A DNA stretch of 64,000 bases from Dipylidium caninum (taxonomy: Eukaryota; Platyhelminthes; Cestoda; Cyclophyllidea; Dipylidiidae): positions 62,001-126,000 of the forward strand of contig QEYB01001189.1 of NCBI GenBank assembly GCA_017562135.1, written 5' to 3'. The notes beneath the pieces were generated by a model. It made no database searches, was not told the origin of the DNA, and worked only from the letters and a program-made list of their open reading frames with translations. A program made the position numbers and the translations under genes. Shown here in pieces: positions 60,101 to 64,000 of this stretch. Numbering within the stretch: position 1 is the stretch's first letter; each line of letters starts with the position of its first letter.

Positions 60101-63100
60101 GTGACCGTAGGAGCAAGGCAGATGTGAAACTGGTTGATAAGCTACAATTGACTGAAAAAGGGAGGCCAGAGGGCTGTGCGCCGGCATAGGCGGACACATG
60201 TTTTGGCCACAGAGTGGAAAGAAAAATCCCATAACGTGGGTCAGGATCAGGGAGAAGCCATATTTGATGTTCCAACTCAGGGGGCTGACAGATTATTTCC
60301 CCGGGTCTCACTTTAGGCGACCGTGGAGGCCGTTAACCAGCGTACACGTTCAAATGGGAGCATCAGAAGACGTTATTCTTACGTAAACAGATTCTAAAAT
60401 GGAATTTTTTGGTTGAAAATTGAAATGCCTGCCAAGCGATAAGATGTTCCCCGTTTAGTCTCAGAATTGCTTTAACTAAAAGTGGTGCGCCAACTTCGCC
60501 CTTCGAGCAAGCCCCACTGCCTCTTGACAAGGAAGTTCCGGCACTCAATCCTAATACGCCTTCTCAAGATAAGAGCTCGTAACGTAAAGTCAAATCTTCC
60601 CTTATATCTTTTAAGGCATTAAACTTTACCCCAATCCATTTAGTGAGTAACCAATTATTTACAAGTCGGTCGCAAAAACACAAGATACAGAAAATGGATG
60701 TTTGAGACCTAAAGATGCCAGACGAAAGTGACGACATAATTGCTTGAGGAAAACAAATTAATAGCATGGACCTTCAAATGCTAAAATCCAGCATCTATTT
60801 AAGGCGAAAGAAAGGTAAAGAACCTAGGTACATTTAAAAAGGAAACAAGTATCTCCTCCCTGCTCCCTTTTCCGAGCATCATAACATGAAGTGAAGGAAG
60901 CCCGACAGCCGCGCACCTTCAAAGGTGACAAGTTCTGTAGGTACATGCCTCCTGCCTCTATCTCTGTGGCAGGCATCCATTCAGACATGCTGGGTTTCGT
61001 GACGGTTGAGTCAAAATTGCCCTGAGTGGTATCCGAGCAGCAACTTCCGAAATTAGGCGCAGAAGAGGCGACCGATGGTGAGGTAGTGGAACCCGAGGAG
61101 GCCCCAGAATGACTTTCTGCCAGCGGCAGACCAGTATAGGCATCAAGGGAGGCGGGGTCGCGCCTTTCGTGAGCTTGCGAATTATGGAACAGTGAGTGCT
61201 CCGAGTTGAATGAGTCCAAAATGAGCATGTCACTGCTTTGCAAGTGGGTGGTTTGATACGCTGAGTGTGGTTGGAGCCAGGTAGAGTTGGAGATCGGAAG
61301 GGAGAAGTTGTCGCCGACTTGGTGACTCCACGTGGAGCCCTTGTGGCGCGCGTTCTCATCGGCTAGGGGGTTTGTGAGCACGACGCAGTCGCCTAAAACA
61401 CAGTAGATAAATAATTTGAAATGGGCAACCCGAAAGCCCGGTCATGTTTTATTAATAAATCAAGTCCCCCTATATGATGGGAGCTTCGCCGTACAGAGGA
61501 AAATAACCCGCAGGACTATTATAGCCGGTTGCCATGCAAATCGCTCGTGTGAGGCCTTATAGCGACTCATAGGAGAACGGAACTCCAAAATACATCAATT
61601 CTTAACACCAATTCCGAGTCCAGGCTCTGTAAAGAGCTCAATTATTTGTGGTTTGCGGGTCGCAACTCAGTCGTGATTTCGAGGCTCAACGGCAACCCCT
61701 TTATCCGTTGTTGTTGGCGACGAGGTTCAACTCCACTCTTCCATGAGGCCTCCCAGCCCCTCCTCTTCGCGTGGAAAACAGTTCTCTCAGTGGAGGTTCT
61801 TGGGCTACAAACTACATCAGGTGAACTCTAAGACGTCCAAAAGCGCAGGCGCAACACTTCACATGGCCGATGGGCGGTGGTGCTGGCTCAGTTCTGTGCC
61901 CGAGTCCGAAGTGCACTCGAGAAAGACAACGCTGTGACGAAAAATTGAATAATCGAAAATCGATAACGCGGTTTAGTAGAGAAAATGGCGACTGTCCTCC
62001 TCCTAACGCCCGCCGCCTCAGTTGGCCGTGCACTTGCGAGTGCGTCGGCCGCCTCACCCTCACTCTCACGCCATCACCACCGCCACCACCGCCTTTTTCC
62101 GGCCTGTCACTCAAGGCAAATCGGTTGTCAATAAAATCGACAGAATCTATTTCAATTTCGACCGACTGGGAAGAGGGGTCACCAAAAAACCGGTACATGA
62201 AAATTTAATCGGCAAAAGACTGTCCAATCCACCAGGCTGTCATCAATTTGAGGCTCTGCTTGCACCAACCCGACCAAATGTTGTAAACCAGGAAACACGT
62301 GGTTTAATCACCACAGAAGTGTGAATAGAGGACCACACCCTCCCTCCGATCCCACTTACACATGGCGGAGCACCATATTCTGTTCTGCCGAATATAAGAA
62401 AGCAAGTAGATGTACGAACATAACAATCAGTTCATTGTACTGACGTACGGGAAAAAGTCTCCATCCGGTAATGACCAACTTTCACGTCTGTCCCCTGTTC
62501 CTTGCCACCATAGTATTACACTCCACAAGACTTCACAGAACTCCGGATTACAATTATTTTAAACTGGCTCAGGTCGGGCGAGATGTCAGCTAAAACTCTT
62601 AACCAGAATACGAGGATAGGACATGACAGACAGGTGAAGCCGTTGCAGTAAACGCAAATTAAGCCAACTAGCGAAGGGTTGATGAAGGTTGGGCTTATCA
62701 GTTAGTTTGTGCACCTTTTTACCTAAGCACCTTTATTTACACACCGGCTCTCACCAAGTGCACGTAGAGAGTCGACCTTGCGTTTCGGTTGCGTGGACGT
62801 AGGGTTACAGCCGTCTGTTACCAGGCGTGGGAGCAGAATACTGGGAAAGTGGCACGCAGCCCTTTCTAAGAGAGTTATTAGGTTCCACCCTAGGTGAAAA
62901 GAGGCACATAAATGTGGAAAGCCTCTTCTATGAATAGACTTATCCAGCTGTTTTGAAGGCCGCCCAGCACACCCTCATGGTCGGGCTGCGCGGTATCACG
63001 CAATCGGCGCATAGCCATCTGACCAGGCGTAATTCAGCGAAATACGGTCAACCTACTGGGAGTTCGATATTGAGGACTCGATAGTTCCGTCTTGATCGGG

Positions 63101-63494
63101 AATCCGCCGGACGCAGTATTCACCTCTCTACTTAGCGCTCCCGAAACGCCCCGTCCATTCTCCTCGTACACAGTGCCACTGTTCTGCGATGATGCCGGCG
63201 TCGGCGGTAGTGGATGCGAAGCGGTCAAGGACTGAGAGACGACATAAGCTGCATCTGGCGTGTAGGTCTCAAAGGCTCTGCTTCCTTTTATCAACTGACT
63301 ACCGCCCATTTGGTGCGGCGCGTCGGAGTACCGTGGATAGGCCAGACCGTAGGGGTCGCGGTGGCTGCTATCCACAGGACTGGAGTTCTGTTGTAGACGC
63401 AACATCTTCGAGACCTCGGAACGGGATACGTGATGTTCATGGACTTGAGCAGCTGCTGGATACTTGTCCAACCAACGTGGCTTCGTTCCATCCT
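56766..63494 (-). CDS. Divergent nuclear receptor, NR2/COUP-TF-like ligand-binding domain (3' part)
   Basis: Exons 5' to 3' on the - strand: 63494-63057, 61392-60917, 59839-59779, 59192-58879, 58802-58344, 57107-56766. All phases match and give 695 residues plus stop. The first two exons are a Ser/Pro-rich hinge. The next two hold the helix 3 region: LLLRRVADFASSLFQPLG then SSIDLQVSSTLLGWIF, the place of the receptor signature (WAK..F..L...DQ..LL...W). VPIILACGLLQSPE parallels COUP-TF VAPLLAAAGLHASP. YLDAYVCELKKFLTEQSLL and GAYMAVKLTEP parallel helices 7-8. DSLHAQAKAMNDAICRR parallels helix 10. A long Ser-rich insertion lies between. The zinc-finger DNA-binding domain is not in the window and should lie beyond 64000. 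Identification rests on patterned similarity recognised by eye; the gene structure is more certain than the family. Confidence 0.6.
57108..58343 (-). other. Receptor intron, 1.2 kb
   Basis: No exon required by phase. One segment with a consensus donor lies near 57432-57475 (reading PLNTLSWHFPKRKR) and could be an alternative small exon, but its phase does not fit the downstream exon. Confidence 0.6.
58344..58802 (-). CDS. Receptor exon: helices 5-8 with Ser-rich insertion
   Basis: Phase 0, 153 codons. NRLVNCVPIILACGLLQSPE resembles helices 4-5. About 65 residues of Ser/Pro/Gly-rich insertion follow, then FQVAPQHRVFISLSRLNAKL and AAYPMLQYLDAYVCELKKFL, resembling helices 6-8. Donor CAG|gtttgt. 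Confidence 0.78.
58803..58878 (-). other. Receptor intron, 76 bp
   Basis: Donor gtaacc, acceptor cccgtcttttag, phase 0 on both sides. It interrupts the helix 3 to helix 5 region. Confidence 0.8.
58879..59192 (-). CDS. Receptor exon: helices 1-4
   Basis: Entered in phase 1; reads EILIMSLNLGDLRRSLVQSP, an acidic linker VRFHLDLDPISADEETEDWR, then the helix 3 / signature region ending LLGWIFK. This exon and the next carry the receptor-like pattern. Confidence 0.78.
59193..59778 (-). other. Receptor intron, 586 bp
   Basis: Phase 1 on both sides. An internal - strand open frame (59351-59605) is not needed and ends in a stop. Confidence 0.65.
59779..59839 (-). CDS. Receptor small exon (61 nt)
   Basis: Reads NKISGSALSDLRQPFLPPAE plus one base, phase 0 to phase 1. 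Both splice sites are good (ttttag acceptor, GAAG|gttagt donor), and it is exactly what is needed to link the flanking exons. Confidence 0.7.
59840..60916 (-). other. Receptor intron, 1.1 kb
   Basis: AT-rich; no exon supported. Confidence 0.7.
60917..61392 (-). CDS. Receptor exon: Ser-rich hinge
   Basis: Phase 1 to phase 0. DCVVLTNPLADENARHKGST, then long Ser/Thr/His-rich sequence ending EAGGMYLQNLSPLK. No motif recognised. Acceptor gtgttttag, donor AAG|gtgcgc. Confidence 0.8.
61393..63056 (-). other. Receptor intron, 1.7 kb
   Basis: Phase 1 on both sides. GC-rich open frames near 61.8-62.3 kb occur on both strands and look like composition effects. Confidence 0.7.
63057..63494 (-). CDS. 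Receptor exon: hinge, first in window
   Basis: Enters in phase 1 after acceptor tttatttcag and leaves in phase 1 at CCCA|gtaggt. It reads DGTKPRWLDKYPAAAQVHEH, SKMLRLQQNSSPVDSSHRDP and Tyr/Ser/Pro-rich sequence. It lacks the paired-Cys zinc fingers and has no start codon context, so the 5' exons lie further right. Confidence 0.8.
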
Positions 63495-64000
63495 CTGAAA
63501 TAAAATACACATCGCTTAATTGGTAAAGAATTTTACACAATAGACTTACAAACCTACGTTTCCCAAGTGCTCACGGTCTTGGTAATCCACATAACTAGAT
63601 TAAATTCGCTTGAATTTTGTCTTACTCAAATATCCCGTACTACTGCCAACAACTGTTTGACAGTTTCTAGCCAACGAGGGTGTGTCTGCGTAATTAAAAC
63701 GTGATGCGTCTGTGTTGCGTGTGGGATGACTTTAACATGATCGTCACCGACGCCCCCCGGCACGGGTGAATGAAGCGAAAAAGAGTGATTGTGCGCAATC
63801 AGACGTCAACCCTCAATCCTGCCTATTTAAGTTTAAGATCAAATGGCTCATGTTCAACTTCCACAGGTCAAAGGAAACTTGAGAGGAAACTTATTAAATT
63901 TTAGTGCACAGTTTCGGCACTACGAGGTGGCCCCCAGACATCATCTTAACAGGGTACTCTGCTTCCAGGTCTCTTCGCGGCTACAGAGGGCCGACTGTGT
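63495..64000 (-). other. Receptor intron (3' part)
   Basis: No Cys-rich DNA-binding-domain exon is visible up to the window edge, so this is read as intron. Confidence 0.6.

Noticed and set aside
1..64000. Transposons, tRNA, CRISPR and viral elements
   Set aside because: No reverse transcriptase, transposase or integrase motifs, no terminal repeats, no tRNA arm pairs, and no regularly spaced repeats were found by reading.

Overview
The window is eukaryotic nuclear DNA and most resembles a flatworm, probably a cestode. Genes are split by GT-AG introns that are either 1-7 kb or only 30-49 bp long. Proteins are rich in Ser, Pro and Ala, and base composition is moderate with AT-rich introns. The cestode assignment is inferred from this architecture; no marker sequence proves it. 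There is no operon, phage, IS element, CRISPR array, rRNA or convincing tRNA.

Four protein-coding genes can be assembled by matching splice phases across exons. (1) 644-14076, + strand: the 3' part of a GIT-family ArfGAP (G-protein-coupled-receptor-kinase-interacting protein). It has the Spa2-homology repeats, a coiled coil and the C-terminal focal-adhesion-targeting bundle. The ArfGAP and ankyrin exons must lie upstream of base 1. (2) 16971-18827, - strand: a HAD-type phosphatase of the phosphoglycolate/pyridoxal phosphatase (PGP/PDXP) family, with all four HAD motifs but an apparent one-base insertion in a CCCCGGGGG run. (3) 19790-36255, + strand: an eight-exon gene whose CDS sums to 2370 nt (789 residues). 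It is a low-complexity, probably nuclear protein of no family I recognise, with many basophilic-kinase (R-[RK]-x-S) sites. (4) 56766-63494, - strand: the 3' part of a divergent nuclear-receptor gene (NR2/COUP-TF-like ligand-binding domain). Its DNA-binding-domain exons must lie beyond base 64000.

Layout: GIT and the phosphatase are tail to tail, separated by 2.9 kb. The phosphatase and gene 3 are head to head across about 1 kb, a likely shared promoter region. Gene 3 and the receptor are tail to tail across about 20.5 kb that contains no exon I can support. The four genes do not form an obvious pathway. By family they cover adhesion/Arf signalling, metabolite repair, an unknown nuclear phosphoprotein, and transcription.

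The most notable features are the recurrent micro-introns (30, 33, 38, 39, 46, 47 and 49 bp), which restore reading frames that otherwise look broken; the unrecognised RRxS-rich protein; and the divergent receptor domain with a long Ser-rich insertion and no visible AF-2 glutamate.
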